This document shows positions 19,018 through 27,394 of a DNA stretch of 64,000 nucleotides, in pieces (positions within the stretch are counted from its first letter, which is position 1; the number at the start of each line of letters is the position of its first letter). Both the position numbers and the translations under genes were made by a program. The DNA is from JBOFMT01 sp051658525 (GTDB taxonomy: Bacteria; Bacillota_I; Bacilli_A; Erysipelotrichales; Erysipelotrichaceae). The notes beneath the pieces were generated by a model. It did not search any database. It was not told the DNA's origin and worked only from the letters and a program-made list of their open reading frames with translations. The stretch lies in the NCBI GenBank assembly GCA_051658525.1, contig JBOFMT010000084.1:48959-112958 (forward strand). Reading direction: 5' to 3'.

Positions 19018-21540
19018 TTATTTCATTTGTTCTTTGATTTTCATTAAATAGGTTAAGGCACTCATCGGTGTCATATGATTTGGGTCAATGTTTTGCAATT
19101 CCTCAATAACCCAGTGATTTTTATCTTTTTTCTCTACGTACTGCACAGCATGGTGAGAATATGGTGTTACATCATTTTCTAAAGATTCTAATATATCATG
19201 AGCTCGATTGATCAAAGCCTCTGGAAGTTTGGCTAAGCGTGCGACATTAATACCATAGGATTTATCCGCTTTCCCAGGGTTAACACGATACAAGAAGGTG
19301 ACATGATCGTTCTCCTCATGTACCTCGACATGCACATTAAAAATAGAGGTTTGATTCTCTAGTGCGGTAAGCTCATGATAATGGGTTGAAAAAATCGTTT
19401 TAGCGTGAATCACACGATCAATGTATTCAATCATAGCACCAGCTAAAGCCATCCCATCATAGGTTGAAGTTCCTCGACCAATCTCATCAAATAAAATCAA
19501 GGAGTGACGATCTGCATGCTGTAAGGCGTTGTTTGCTTCACTCATCTCGACCATGAAGGTTGATTTCCCACTCATAATATCATCACTCGCACCGATACGT
19601 GTAAAGATTTGCGTGAAAATCATAAGGTTCGCTGATTTTGCAGGTACATAGCATCCAATTTGTGCCATTAAAACAATCAATGCATTTTGACGCATATAGG
19701 TAGATTTCCCCCCCATATTTGGTCCGGTCAATAATAACATTTTCGCATCTCCGTTCAGACATAAATCATTTGCCACAAACACTTGTTTTTTCATAGCTTG
19801 CTCTAATATAGGGTGTCTCCCTTTTTCAATATCCAATTGATATTCTTGGTTGAATTTCGGTCTTACATATCCATTTTCACTTGATACTTCAGCTAAGGCA
19901 TAATAAGCATCGATGATACTTAGAGCATCGGATAAACTATGAATTTTAGGAAGATATGTTTTTATCATTTCAATCAGTTGTTCAAACAATTCTACTTCTA
20001 AGCGAACAATACGATCTTGTGCATGTAGAATTTCATCTTCTTTTTGTTTTAGTGTATCCGTAATATAACGTTCGCAATTTGCCAGTGTCTGTTTGCGAAT
20101 ATACCCATATTCTGGTAACACCAAACTATTATTCGCTTTGCTTACCTCGATAAAGTAGCCAAACACACGGTTATATCCTACTTTTAAGTTCTTGATTCCC
20201 GTACGTTCGCGCTCCGCTTGTTCCAAGGCAATAATCCATTGCTCTCCTTGCTCACCAATACTACGTAATCGATCCAATTCTTCATGATAACCCGGTTGAA
20301 ACACATTCCCATCTTTCACATTGAGCGGAGGTTCAGCGACCAACGCCTCTTTTAACGTCTGGAATAAATCTTCACAGGCATCGACTGTATGTAAAGCTTT
20401 TGCGACTTCACACTGTGCAAATAAAGTAAGAATACTTGGTGCGTGTTGTAATGTAATAATCAAACGTTGTAATTCTTTTGGGTTGATAGAACCATATGCT
20501 ATTTTTGCACAAAGTCGCTCCAAATCATAGATTTCGCGTAGATTCGCTTTTAACTCTGCTTTCATTAAAAAGTTTTCATTAATATATTCGATGACTTCCA
20601 ATCGTTCTTCAATTTTTTGTTGATCAACCAACGGATATTCAATCCATCGTTTTAATCGTCGAGATCCCATACTAGATAGACAACGATCTAAAAATGACCA
20701 AAGGGTTGGTGTTTTTGCGTTTGCTTTCAACGGATCGATTAACTCTAGATTCGTTCTAGTTGGATAGTCTAATAGTAAATACTTTTGTTCATTCATGATC
20801 GTAACACTACGTAGATGTGACATATCACGCATTTGTGTTGCTTCTAAGTAGTTTGTCAGTAATCCCAAACATGCTTCCATATCGGTATCACTACTTCCAT
20901 TCAATAACGTTTGATAGATTTGATTTAATGTCGTTGATTCTTGAATAGAAACCAAAACATCTGGCGTCTCTTTTAACATTCGAGAAACCAAAGTAGATAC
21001 CTCTGGTGTTACAATGACTTCCTTACATTGATTCATCAGCAACTGTTTACGTAACTCCGCGATATTTTGACCGATAGCAAAACAACGAATTTCACCTGTT
21101 GTAATCTCGCACACCATAAATGTGATACCTAACATACCTTCATAGATGGTACCTAAATAAACATTGGACTTTTCATCCTTGATATCATCCATGTTTGTTC
21201 CGGGTGTAACGATTTTAACAACATCACGTTTTACAATCCCTTTGCCAGCAGTTGCTTCTTCCAATTGTTCAACAATCGCAACTTTATACCCTCTAGCTAC
21301 AAGTTTCGGTAAATAATTATTCACTGCGTGAAACGGAATCCCACACATTGGAATTTTATCTTCACTTCCACCATTTCTACCAGTTAGTACGAGATCTAGT
21401 TCCTTACTTGCAGTTAAGGCATCATCAAAGAACATTTCATAGAAGTCTCCTAGTCGATAAAACACAATCGCATCCATATGTTGCGACTTTACTTCTAAAT
21501 ATTGCATGATCATTGGTGTATATTGCTTTTTTTGACTCAT
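19018..21540 (-). CDS. mutS: DNA mismatch repair protein MutS
   Basis: MutS recognises base mismatches and small loops. The 840-residue protein has the mismatch-contacting motif GDFYEMFFDDA (Phe-x-Glu, about residues 31-41). The ABC-type ATPase has LLLTGPNMGGKSTYMRQ, SGKSTFMVEM, LFDEIGRGTSTYDG and STHYHELT. A C-terminal tail follows. mutL begins 119 bases downstream in the same direction. Only 21 bases separate its start from the terminator of the EIIBC-like gene, so a private promoter would have to lie inside that hairpin or further upstream. Confidence 0.98.
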   Translation of the reverse strand: MSQKKQYTPMIMQYLEVKSQHMDAIVFYRLGDFYEMFFDDALTASKELDLVLTGRNGGSEDKIPMCGIPFHAVNNYLPKLVARGYKVAIVEQLEEATAGKGIVKRDVVKIVTPGTNMDDIKDEKSNVYLGTIYEGMLGITFMVCEITTGEIRCFAIGQNIAELRKQLLMNQCKEVIVTPEVSTLVSRMLKETPDVLVSIQESTTLNQIYQTLLNGSSDTDMEACLGLLTNYLEATQMRDMSHLRSVTIMNEQKYLLLDYPTRTNLELIDPLKANAKTPTLWSFLDRCLSSMGSRRLKRWIEYPLVDQQKIEERLEVIEYINENFLMKAELKANLREIYDLERLCAKIAYGSINPKELQRLIITLQHAPSILTLFAQCEVAKALHTVDACEDLFQTLKEALVAEPPLNVKDGNVFQPGYHEELDRLRSIGEQGEQWIIALEQAERERTGIKNLKVGYNRVFGYFIEVSKANNSLVLPEYGYIRKQTLANCERYITDTLKQKEDEILHAQDRIVRLEVELFEQLIEMIKTYLPKIHSLSDALSIIDAYYALAEVSSENGYVRPKFNQEYQLDIEKGRHPILEQAMKKQVFVANDLCLNGDAKMLLLTGPNMGGKSTYMRQNALIVLMAQIGCYVPAKSANLMIFTQIFTRIGASDDIMSGKSTFMVEMSEANNALQHADRHSLILFDEIGRGTSTYDGMALAGAMIEYIDRVIHAKTIFSTHYHELTALENQTSIFNVHVEVHEENDHVTFLYRVNPGKADKSYGINVARLAKLPEALINRAHDILESLENDVTPYSHHAVQYVEKKDKNHWVIEELQNIDPNHMTPMSALTYLMKIKEQMK

Positions 21541-21561
21541 TGCTTTTCTTCCTCGTTTCTT

Positions 21562-21586
21562 AAAAAAAAGGAAGTTTATCTTCCTT
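21562..21586 (-). terminator. Terminator at the end of the EIIBC-like gene
   Basis: AAGGAAG and CTTCCTT pair over 7 bp around a 5-base loop holding the stop codon, followed on the minus strand by TTTTTT. It lies just before the mutS ribosome-binding site. Confidence 0.7.
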
Positions 21587-23132
21587 TTCGTCTAGTTTTT
21601 GTTTTTTTACCGTAAAGACGAATCTCGATTTCTTGACGTACAATCGTTGAGATATTACCCAAACGAATCAAATATCCATCTTTCGATTCAAAGATTAAAT
21701 ACGCTCCCATTTCATTGAGTGTATCTAAATCTACAGTATCCTTATCTTTTAATTCCACCATGAGCTTATCTGGAGTGGAGTCAATCCCTTCGATGTTTTC
21801 GATACCACCTAGTGCAAAGATTACATCGTTCGCCGTATCCTCTACCGTGTGCAACTCAAAGAAACCAATTGCATATTTTTTAAAGTATAGTTTTGTTAAG
21901 AGATAAAACAGAATACCAAAGACTAGTCCAATTCCAACAAGTGTAACTAAATCGGAATACATGTCTGGCAATCGTAAATATTGTAAAAGATCAATACCGC
22001 TTCCCGGTAATGCCGTTATGAGCATCCCACTAAAACCAAAGCCAATCATGACATTTGCGATGGATAATAGCGCGTATAACGTACCGACCATTAGGATATA
22101 GACAATATAAAGTACAGGTGCCATAAATAAGATGTACAATTCCATTGGCAACGGGTTCCCTGCAAAAATGGATACCATACATGCTAATAGGAAAAATATA
22201 CGATAACGTCTGCGATCACGTTTATTGCTAACCATTGATTGGTAAGCCATGTAGAACGCCGGAACCATAAACATATTAATGATATAATATGGTGTAATAA
22301 AACGTCCTGCTGTACCGAAAAACGTACCAACACTTTGTTGAATCGAATAGATATTAACATCACCAAGGTAACTCATACCAAAGCTATCCATCCAACTTCC
22401 ACCTAATTCGGTAAACCAAAATACTTCCCGGGGAATATTAATCATTCCCAAAGGTGCACTTAAACGTTCAAAAATACCATAAACAAATAGATTGATCGGG
22501 TTTGTAATATCTGTTCCAATCCAAGTAAATAAGCTTTGAATCCCTTGAATTACCAGGGGCCAAAGATAAGCTAGAGCAATACCGCAAATAAGACTCGTAA
22601 TAAATACGATAATCATCGCCCATGCATCGTGATCTACAAAACTAAACAAACCATATTGATTGTGTCTTCTAGATTTTCGATATAATCTCGATGTAATGTA
22701 ATATGCAATCAAGAGTCCAAAAATCCCAATGTTAAAGGGAATTCCTGTTTCAACAAGTGTAATTTTTTCAATATCAACTACGATTCCCAAAGTATTTTGA
22801 TAAAAGTACGCCGGGAATTCTGCATTGGTAAAAAAGGTCATCGTAATCAACAATGTAATAAAACTAAAGAGTCCAACATAAACAGGTACAGAATCTTCAA
22901 ATTTTCTAGTTAACACTTTGATAAATACAAACAATGGAAACATTGTGTATAAAAATCCACCCAAATATCGAAGGAGTTCACTCAATCGAATGATCCAATC
23001 GGTTTGTATCGACCAAAGGAAGGAAACATTTGGATTTATTATTATATTCCCTACACCAAGAAGCATTGTGGCAAAAAACAATACTTTTAATGGGAATTGT
23101 ATGTATTCTAAAAAAGAATGCCATTTAATCAT
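21576..23132 (-). CDS. PTS EIIBC-like membrane protein without the phospho-cysteine
   Basis: The 518-residue protein resembles a glucose-family PTS permease: about ten hydrophobic segments (residues 15-415), then a B-like domain containing VIFALGGIENIEGID and VELKDKDTVD (437-467). In active EIIB domains a phosphorylated Cys follows the ALGG-x-x-NI-x-x-x-D segment (usually DxCxTRLR). Here the sequence is DSTPDKLM, with Thr453 in the Cys position and the Arg residues gone. In EIIC the usual GITEPIEF signature reads GNPLPMEL (325-332), and the GLHH histidines near residue 229 are replaced (GMIN). PTS-driven sugar uptake is therefore unlikely; a sensor, facilitator or structural role is possible. 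It is divergent from the GNAT/rodA pair. Confidence 0.8.
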   Translation of the reverse strand: MIKWHSFLEYIQFPLKVLFFATMLLGVGNIIINPNVSFLWSIQTDWIIRLSELLRYLGGFLYTMFPLFVFIKVLTRKFEDSVPVYVGLFSFITLLITMTFFTNAEFPAYFYQNTLGIVVDIEKITLVETGIPFNIGIFGLLIAYYITSRLYRKSRRHNQYGLFSFVDHDAWAMIIVFITSLICGIALAYLWPLVIQGIQSLFTWIGTDITNPINLFVYGIFERLSAPLGMINIPREVFWFTELGGSWMDSFGMSYLGDVNIYSIQQSVGTFFGTAGRFITPYYIINMFMVPAFYMAYQSMVSNKRDRRRYRIFFLLACMVSIFAGNPLPMELYILFMAPVLYIVYILMVGTLYALLSIANVMIGFGFSGMLITALPGSGIDLLQYLRLPDMYSDLVTLVGIGLVFGILFYLLTKLYFKKYAIGFFELHTVEDTANDVIFALGGIENIEGIDSTPDKLMVELKDKDTVDLDTLNEMGAYLIFESKDGYLIRLGNISTIVRQEIEIRLYGKKTKTRRKGR

Positions 23133-23195
23133 ATCATCACCTCTCCTAATATGATAACATATTATATAATCGATTCAAATAGGAAGGGAGATATT

Positions 23196-23612
23196 ATGGA
23201 AGTAATACAAGCAACCACCCAGGCAGACTTTTTCGCGCTGATGAAACTTCGTACTGAAGTGTTTATTACAGAACAAAAAGTAGATCCTGCCATAGAAATA
23301 GATGATTTAGATCAAATTTGCATCCATCTGATTGCCAAGGATAACAATTCAATTATTGGTACGTGTCGAATCATTCAAGATGGAGATTATTATAAAATAG
23401 GCCGTGTCGCAGTAAGCAAAAAATATCGCGGACAAGGAATTGGTAATGAAATGATGCTCGCAGCTGAACGCTTTATACCTCGAGGTTCTACAATTCGTGT
23501 AGGTGCTCAACTACAAGCACTACCTTTTTATCAAAGATTGGGCTATACCTCGTATGGTGATACCTTTCTAGATGCAGAGATCGAACATGTGATGATGGAG
23601 AAAAGAACATGA
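23196..23612 (+). CDS. GNAT family N-acetyltransferase (ElaA-like)
   Basis: This 138-residue GCN5-related acetyltransferase has an unknown substrate. The acetyl-CoA loop VAVSKKYRGQGIGNEMM (about 70-86) and the C-terminal LPFYQRLGYTSYGDTFLDAEIEHVMM are typical of the ElaA/YybD-type subgroup. The start is ATG 23196, 5 bases after AAGGGAG; an upstream in-frame ATG at 23118 lies inside the divergent gene. Its stop overlaps the rodA start by four bases (ATGA), so the two are translationally coupled. Confidence 0.88.
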   Translation: MEVIQATTQADFFALMKLRTEVFITEQKVDPAIEIDDLDQICIHLIAKDNNSIIGTCRIIQDGDYYKIGRVAVSKKYRGQGIGNEMMLAAERFIPRGSTIRVGAQLQALPFYQRLGYTSYGDTFLDAEIEHVMMEKRT

Positions 23613-24790
23613 AGCCACGTCTTGGAAGTGTAAAAGAACCAAAACGCTTTGATTTTTTACTAATTGGTATCATTGTTATGATGGCACTTACATCATTCGT
23701 AGCCATCTATTCTGCTTTCCCACTTTTGCCATCTTATATTAGTGGTACTTCCCTCATATTAAAACAGGCGATGTGGTATGGGATTGGTTTTGCTGCCATT
23801 GGGTTTTTGATGTACATTGGAAATGATTCCATCTTTGAGTTATCAAAAATAGCCTACAAGGTATTGATGGTGTTCTTATTGCTATTGTTTATCGATAAGT
23901 ACTTGATAACCGATGTAATTCCCTTCATTAGCCCTGTAAATGGAGCAACTTCTTGGTTTCAATTTCCTGGTATAGGGTCCTTCCAACCGAGTGAATTTAT
24001 GAAGGTTGTCTTGTTGATTTTATGTGCCGGCATCATCCAACAACATAACGAAGAGAAAACTGAATATACCTTTGAGAGTGACTTGCGCTTGTTTGGAAAA
24101 CTCCTAAAATGGTTAATTCCTCCTGTGTTGTTGATTTTAATCCAACCGGATACAGGAATTGTAATCATCATTGCAATCAGTGTCGGTGTCATGGTGTTGT
24201 GTTCTGGTATTCGAAAAGAGTGGATTTATATTGGTTTTACACTCGTAGCTCTTGCACTTGCTGCATTTTTTACTTTATTCTTCTTCTTTCCATCAACACT
24301 AGAGTCCATTATGGGTGCTAGTTATAAATTGGACCGGATCTATGGATGGATATACCCCGAGAAATATATCTCTTCAAAGGGGAATCAGTTATATACAGCA
24401 TTGCTTGCTTTGGGTTCTGCTGGTCTACAAGGCTATGGGCTTCAAAATCCTGCTGTATATATTCCAGAAGCACAAACCGATTTCATCTTTGCTGTGTTTG
24501 GTCAAAGTTTTGGATTGATTGGAAGCTTATTCATTTTATTCTCATGTCTTGTACTTGATTTAAAGTTAGTTTCCATCGCTCGAAAAAGTAAAAATAATTT
24601 TGAGAAGTATTTTATTTGTGGTGTACTGGGAATGTTATTATTTCAACAAATTCAAAATATTGGTATGATTATCGGACTATTACCCATTACCGGGATTACA
24701 CTACCCCTCATATCGTATGGTGGTTCTTCCCTCTTATCTTACCTTTTAGTTTTTGGAATTGTCATGAATGTCAGCTCAAAAGCTCGATAA
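23609..24790 (+). CDS. rodA: SEDS peptidoglycan glycosyltransferase RodA
   Basis: SEDS proteins polymerise lipid II into glycan strands; RodA serves elongation with a class B PBP. The 393-residue protein has about ten membrane helices and the family signature GITLPLISYGGSSLLSYLL at the C-terminal end. The region SPVNGATSWFQFPGIGSFQPSEFMK (about 111-135) matches the RodA version of the conserved loop (NGA.RW....QPSE). FtsW cannot be excluded by eye. No partner PBP is adjacent. A strong bidirectional terminator follows within a few bases. Confidence 0.9.
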   Translation: MKPRLGSVKEPKRFDFLLIGIIVMMALTSFVAIYSAFPLLPSYISGTSLILKQAMWYGIGFAAIGFLMYIGNDSIFELSKIAYKVLMVFLLLLFIDKYLITDVIPFISPVNGATSWFQFPGIGSFQPSEFMKVVLLILCAGIIQQHNEEKTEYTFESDLRLFGKLLKWLIPPVLLILIQPDTGIVIIIAISVGVMVLCSGIRKEWIYIGFTLVALALAAFFTLFFFFPSTLESIMGASYKLDRIYGWIYPEKYISSKGNQLYTALLALGSAGLQGYGLQNPAVYIPEAQTDFIFAVFGQSFGLIGSLFILFSCLVLDLKLVSIARKSKNNFEKYFICGVLGMLLFQQIQNIGMIIGLLPITGITLPLISYGGSSLLSYLLVFGIVMNVSSKAR

Positions 24791-24820
24791 AAAACATCGT
24801 TTGAAAAACGATGTTTTTTT
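24791..24820. terminator. Bidirectional terminator between rodA and nadK
   Basis: AAACATCGT and ACGATGTTT arms with flanking A and T runs serve both converging genes; the nadK stop overlaps the T-run. Confidence 0.9.
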
Positions 24821-25598
24821 AATATAAGTTTTTTAGTCTTTCCAAATACGAGTAATCTTTGAACCTTAAAAAACGTACTTTCTTATTGCTTGTTGTTATT
24901 TGAATCGTTGCATTTGGAGCAATGGGAAGATACTTGTGATCATATAGAAAGAGTGCATTGGAGTAGTCGCTACTCGTAAATTCTACAACGCGGTCTTTAT
25001 GCATAATATAAGGAACACCAAGTGAATGAAACTTATTGTGGTGAATGGCTGTGATTTCGCACAATTGCATCAATTCCATCCCACTATCAACAACAGCACC
25101 ACGCAAAGAACGATTGTAAGCGGTACTCCCTAATTGGGTGGATAAGCAAACACCGGAACCATGTATCGTCTCAAAAAATTCTTGATCAATCTTCACATTA
25201 ATCTCCTGTGTTCGAATCACATTTTCAATTCTCATTTCATTAAGAGCGTAGTACACAGCACATTCTTGCTCTTGTTGCAGGGTTGCCTCAAGTAAAGAAG
25301 ATGCATGAATAACTCCTTGTTTGGTCGTTATATCCTGTAAGAAACAATCAACTTCATCGATGGTATAGTCAGTAAAAAAACCGAGCGTTCCTTTGTGAAT
25401 TGCGATAAAAAATACATGATCTAATTGTTCTAAATGTTCGTGTACAGCATGTAAAACGGTTCCATCGCCACCAATACACAAAATCAAATTGGGATTCGAA
25501 TCTGAATAAATGAATCCATGCTGTTCTAATGTCAATGAGACCTTTGCTATAATATGCTCGATTTGAAGATCAGGTTTCTGAATAATTTTATAATTCAT
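24819..25598 (-). CDS. nadK: NAD kinase
   Basis: NadK phosphorylates NAD to NADP. The protein has the hallmark GGDGT loop within LILCIGGDGTVLHAV (about 40-54) and the second conserved block STQLGSTAYNRSLRGAVVD. I start at ATG 25598 (259 aa). A GTG three codons upstream sits only 2 bases after the AAAGGA ribosome-binding site, which is too close. It is convergent with rodA and divergent from the CYTH gene; the short 57-base gap must hold promoters for both directions. Confidence 0.94.
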   Translation of the reverse strand: MNYKIIQKPDLQIEHIIAKVSLTLEQHGFIYSDSNPNLILCIGGDGTVLHAVHEHLEQLDHVFFIAIHKGTLGFFTDYTIDEVDCFLQDITTKQGVIHASSLLEATLQQEQECAVYYALNEMRIENVIRTQEINVKIDQEFFETIHGSGVCLSTQLGSTAYNRSLRGAVVDSGMELMQLCEITAIHHNKFHSLGVPYIMHKDRVVEFTSSDYSNALFLYDHKYLPIAPNATIQITTSNKKVRFLRFKDYSYLERLKNLY

Positions 25599-25655
25599 GA
25601 ATATCACTTTCCTTTTATTTTACTCTATTGTATCATACATATAGGAGAAAAAAAT

Positions 25656-26195
25656 ATGAAAAAAAATCTTGAAATCGAGTATAAACTCCTTGTTAGTGAA
25701 ACGGCTTTTTATGCCATCTACGAGAGTTTTTCATCTCCCCGTTTCGTTGTTCAAACCAATCACTATTTTGATACTACAGAAGGTAAAATGCGTGAATTAG
25801 GTATGGCTTTGCGGATAAGGGAATCAGAACAAACATTTATTGCTACATTGAAAATCCCAACGACAAATGGAGTACTGGAATATGAAGTGAATGTCTTGGA
25901 TGCCAATGTAACAAGTCTGCCCATATCATTGCTTACAATGTTGGAGACACATGGTATAACATCTACTTTGGTTAACGATCATACGTTAACGACAGAACGC
26001 GCAATCGTTCATCTACCAGAAGCCGAACTATGTTTTGATATCAACCACTACAACAACATGACTGATTATGAAATCGAATATGAACAAACACAAGATCATG
26101 ATGGAAAATCAAAATTTCAATCAATATTAGATCCCTTTGGTATTACATTCGAAAAAAATGCACTACCGAAAATAGTGCGTTCTCGGACTAAATAA
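25656..26195 (+). CDS. CYTH-domain protein (YjbK-like triphosphate tunnel enzyme)
   Basis: CYTH proteins hydrolyse triphosphate-containing substrates in a charged beta-tunnel; in Firmicutes YjbK-type members the substrate is uncertain (tripolyphosphate or thiamine triphosphate). The 179-residue protein begins with the signature EIEYKLL (residues 5-11). Tunnel residues follow as NHYFDTT, MALRIRES, FIATLKIP and EYEVNV, and DYEIEYE lies near 141-147. The start is ATG 25656, 8 bases after AGGAG. The neighbouring nadK fits the YjbK context in Bacillus, where a NAD kinase gene (ppnKA/yjbN) also lies close by. Confidence 0.87.
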   Translation: MKKNLEIEYKLLVSETAFYAIYESFSSPRFVVQTNHYFDTTEGKMRELGMALRIRESEQTFIATLKIPTTNGVLEYEVNVLDANVTSLPISLLTMLETHGITSTLVNDHTLTTERAIVHLPEAELCFDINHYNNMTDYEIEYEQTQDHDGKSKFQSILDPFGITFEKNALPKIVRSRTK

Positions 26196-26196
26196 T

Positions 26197-26454
26197 ATGG
26201 AATTACTTATTTTACTAGTCAGCATAAACCTAATTTCATTTCTATTTTTCGGATATGATAAATTTCGTGCCATTCGGCACCAATGGAGAGTGCCAGAATC
26301 TACACTACTTTTCTTATCCTTGTTTGCTCCTTTTGGCGCATTAATAGCGATGTTGACATTCCGTCACAAAATTAGAAAATGGAAATTTTATCTTAGTGTA
26401 CCCAGCTTTGCATGTATGCAAATTGTGCTTTTGATCCTATTCTTAATGAGATAA
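26197..26454 (+). CDS. DUF1294 family small membrane protein
   Basis: This 85-residue protein has two or three hydrophobic segments (about 3-20, 37-54 and 66-84). It carries the DUF1294 pattern: YDKFRAIRHQWRVPESTLL in the middle, followed by GALIAMLTFRHKIRKWKF, where R, H and K are the conserved positions. The family function is unknown. It starts one base after the CYTH stop, so the two genes form an operon that ends at a bidirectional terminator. Confidence 0.85.
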   Translation: MELLILLVSINLISFLFFGYDKFRAIRHQWRVPESTLLFLSLFAPFGALIAMLTFRHKIRKWKFYLSVPSFACMQIVLLILFLMR

Positions 26455-26480
26455 AAAAAATAAGCTTTCGCTTATTTTTT
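26455..26480. terminator. Bidirectional terminator between the DUF1294 gene and recR
   Basis: AATAAGC-TTTC-GCTTATT with flanking A8 and T8 runs lies between two convergent genes, ending one base before the recR stop. Confidence 0.9.
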
Positions 26481-27077
26481 TTATTTTATATGAAGTCTTC
26501 CTTCAAACGCTTTGTACAAAGTTAATTCATCAGCATAATCCAATTGACCACCCATTGGTAAACCATGAGCAATTCTCGTAATTTCTACTGGATAAGATTC
26601 TAATAACTTTGCAAGATAAAGCGATGTTGTTTCTCCCTCTACTGTAGGTGAAATCGCCATGATGACTTCTTCTATCTCTCCTTGGCTAATGCGTTCAAGC
26701 AATCCATCAATCTTAAGATCTTCAGGATAGATACCTTTACTTGTTGAAATAACTCCACCAAGTACATGATAGACTCCTTGATACAATTGCGCTTTTTCAA
26801 TCGCGATTATATCCTTTGGATAAGAAACAACACAAAGCGTTTTTTTATTACGAGCATCGCTCGAGCAAATATTGCACTCTTTGTGATCTGATAGATTACC
26901 ACAAATCTTGCAGTACGTAATTTGTTGTTTCACATTTAATACATGTTGTGCAAAAGAGACGATATCTTCTTCTTCCCATTGTAACATTTCAAATGCATAA
27001 CGTTCTGCACTTTTAGTACCAACCCCCGGAAGTCGTTGTAGATCTAACATCAATTCCTCTAATGCTTTTGGGTACAT
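26481..27077 (-). CDS. recR: Recombination protein RecR
   Basis: RecR acts with RecO (and RecF in gap repair) to load RecA. The 198-residue protein has the helix-hairpin-helix start LQRLPGVGTKSAERYAF (about 13-29), a four-cysteine zinc finger CKIC...CNIC (56-71) and a Toprim domain with CVVSYPKDIIAIEKA and the ISPTVEGETTSLYL segment. It completes the dnaX-ybaB-recR operon, an arrangement conserved from E. coli to Bacillus; ybaB ends one base upstream of its ATG. Confidence 0.97.
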   Translation of the reverse strand: MYPKALEELMLDLQRLPGVGTKSAERYAFEMLQWEEEDIVSFAQHVLNVKQQITYCKICGNLSDHKECNICSSDARNKKTLCVVSYPKDIIAIEKAQLYQGVYHVLGGVISTSKGIYPEDLKIDGLLERISQGEIEEVIMAISPTVEGETTSLYLAKLLESYPVEITRIAHGLPMGGQLDYADELTLYKAFEGRLHIK

Positions 27078-27078
27078 G

Positions 27079-27387
27079 TTAGAATCCGCCTGGCATTTTT
27101 ACCCCACCAGTTAAACTACTCATGACTTGTTCTTTTTCAAAGGCAGCTTTTTGGAATACTTCTTGAAATGCCATTTGAATCATTTCTTCAATCATTTCTT
27201 TGTTATCCGCTGACAACACATCAGGGTTGATGTTTACTTCTTGAACTTCGAATGCTCCATTGATTTTAATTTGTAGTGCCCCACCACCTACTGCTGTTTC
27301 ATATTCTCTTTCTTTAAGAGCTGCCTCAGCTTTTGTAATTTCTGCTTGCATCTTTTGTGCTTGCTTTAATAAGTTTTGCATGTTCAT
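27079..27387 (-). CDS. ybaB: YbaB/EbfC nucleoid-associated protein
   Basis: This 102-residue dimeric DNA-binding protein is of unclear physiological role; family members coat DNA. The family pattern is visible in NMQNLLKQAQKMQAEI at the start, VGGGALQIKINGAFEVQEVNI in the middle and GGVKMPGGF at the end. It lies between dnaX (7-base gap) and recR (1-base gap), which is its standard place. Confidence 0.95.
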   Translation of the reverse strand: MNMQNLLKQAQKMQAEITKAEAALKEREYETAVGGGALQIKINGAFEVQEVNINPDVLSADNKEMIEEMIQMAFQEVFQKAAFEKEQVMSSLTGGVKMPGGF

Positions 27388-27394
27388 AATCGTA

